From positions 1 through 5,450 of the forward strand of contig JAOZIG010000429.1 of assembly GCA_026014515.1 (NCBI GenBank): a DNA stretch of 5,450 bases. Direction: 5' to 3'. Below, one piece after another: positions 5,254 to 5,450 of this stretch. The translations under genes were made by a program, and so were the position numbers. The notes beneath the pieces are model-generated. The model was not told where the DNA came from and searched no databases. It saw nothing but the letters and a program-made list of their open reading frames with translations. The number at the start of each line of letters is the position of its first letter. Positions within the stretch are counted from its first letter, which is position 1. Origin of the DNA: Candidatus Bathyarchaeota archaeon (lineage in GTDB: Archaea; Thermoproteota; Bathyarchaeia; TCS64).

Positions 5254-5450
5254 CCTTCTTTGCTTCCCTCGCCAACCAGCCGTCAGCGTCAAGGAATCCC
5301 TGTGCAGCACCATCAGCGATCTCTACAGCTGCTTTCTGTGCATCCTCAATCGCTTTTTCCTCGTCAAGGGTCTGAACAACCTTATCAACAATTACATGAT
5401 CGCCGTTGATGATTACATCAGTAACCTCGTCCCCTCTTGCGCTGTAGACG
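5243..5450 (-). CDS. amidohydrolase, C-terminal end (MtaD/SsnA-like; cut by right edge)
   Basis: Metal-dependent amidohydrolase resembling the methylthioadenosine/S-adenosylhomocysteine deaminase (MtaD) and SsnA group; members deaminate purine-type or related substrates in the cytoplasm. Only the last 68 residues and the TAG are present. They include VYSARGDEVTDVIINGDHVI followed by VDKVVQTLDEEKAIEDAQKAA. This is the standard end of the small beta-sandwich domain (…DVIVNGKVVV-D…TLDEE…) and the closing helix of these enzymes. The metal-binding and catalytic residues lie off the right edge, so the substrate cannot be judged, and other members of the superfamily such as guanine or cytosine deaminase types remain possible. 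It is followed after 60 bp on the same strand by the solute-binding protein gene, which has its own TATA box, so co-transcription is not required. Confidence 0.82.
   Translation of the reverse strand, partial: VYSARGDEVTDVIINGDHVIVDKVVQTLDEEKAIEDAQKAAVEIADGAAQGFLDADGWLAREAKKGLY

Noticed and set aside
1..5450. CRISPR array, tRNA or rRNA genes, insertion sequence ends
   Set aside because: No regularly spaced repeats, cloverleaf-like segments, rRNA stretches, transposase frames or terminal inverted repeats were seen on either strand.

Overview
The window reads as a stretch of archaeal chromosome of moderate GC. The evidence is an Lhr-type helicase with archaeal-style motifs, several TATA-like boxes about 25-30 bases upstream of starts that mostly lack Shine-Dalgarno sites (leaderless style), a solute-binding protein with an N-terminal membrane anchor and many N-X-S/T sequons, and thioredoxin and CGGC-domain proteins of a kind common in archaeal genomes. 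The lineage cannot be fixed from this sequence alone; an uncultured group such as Asgard or Bathyarchaeia-like archaea is only a guess.

Layout. Positions 1-620 (minus) hold the N-terminal third or less of an Lhr-type superfamily 2 helicase, cut by the left edge. Positions 621-780 are a regulatory gap with a cluster of AAAACCC/GGGTTTT elements, TATA boxes on both strands and a perfect 19-bp palindrome (737-755). Positions 781-2250 (plus) hold four short genes: a possible 41-residue single-span membrane protein with a strong Shine-Dalgarno but an ATA in the start position, a Cys-rich CGGC-domain protein, a thioredoxin with an N-terminal helical extension, and an 81-residue two-span membrane protein. 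Positions 2247-5450 (minus) hold a CocE/PepX-type alpha/beta hydrolase, a membrane-anchored type I solute-binding protein, and the C-terminal end of an MtaD/SsnA-like amidohydrolase cut by the right edge. The two strand blocks converge at 2247-2250, where the stop codons overlap.

How the genes may work together. CGGC protein and thioredoxin lie 35 bp apart on the same strand and plausibly form a thiol-redox or metal-handling pair, with small membrane proteins on either side. The solute-binding protein and the CocE-like hydrolase are 32 bp apart on one strand and could be co-transcribed, although the hydrolase has a well-placed TATA box of its own. No ABC permease or ATPase, RNA gene, CRISPR array or mobile element is visible. 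The part least explained by known families is 737-2250: palindrome, tiny ATA-start membrane protein, CGGC, thioredoxin and two-span membrane protein.
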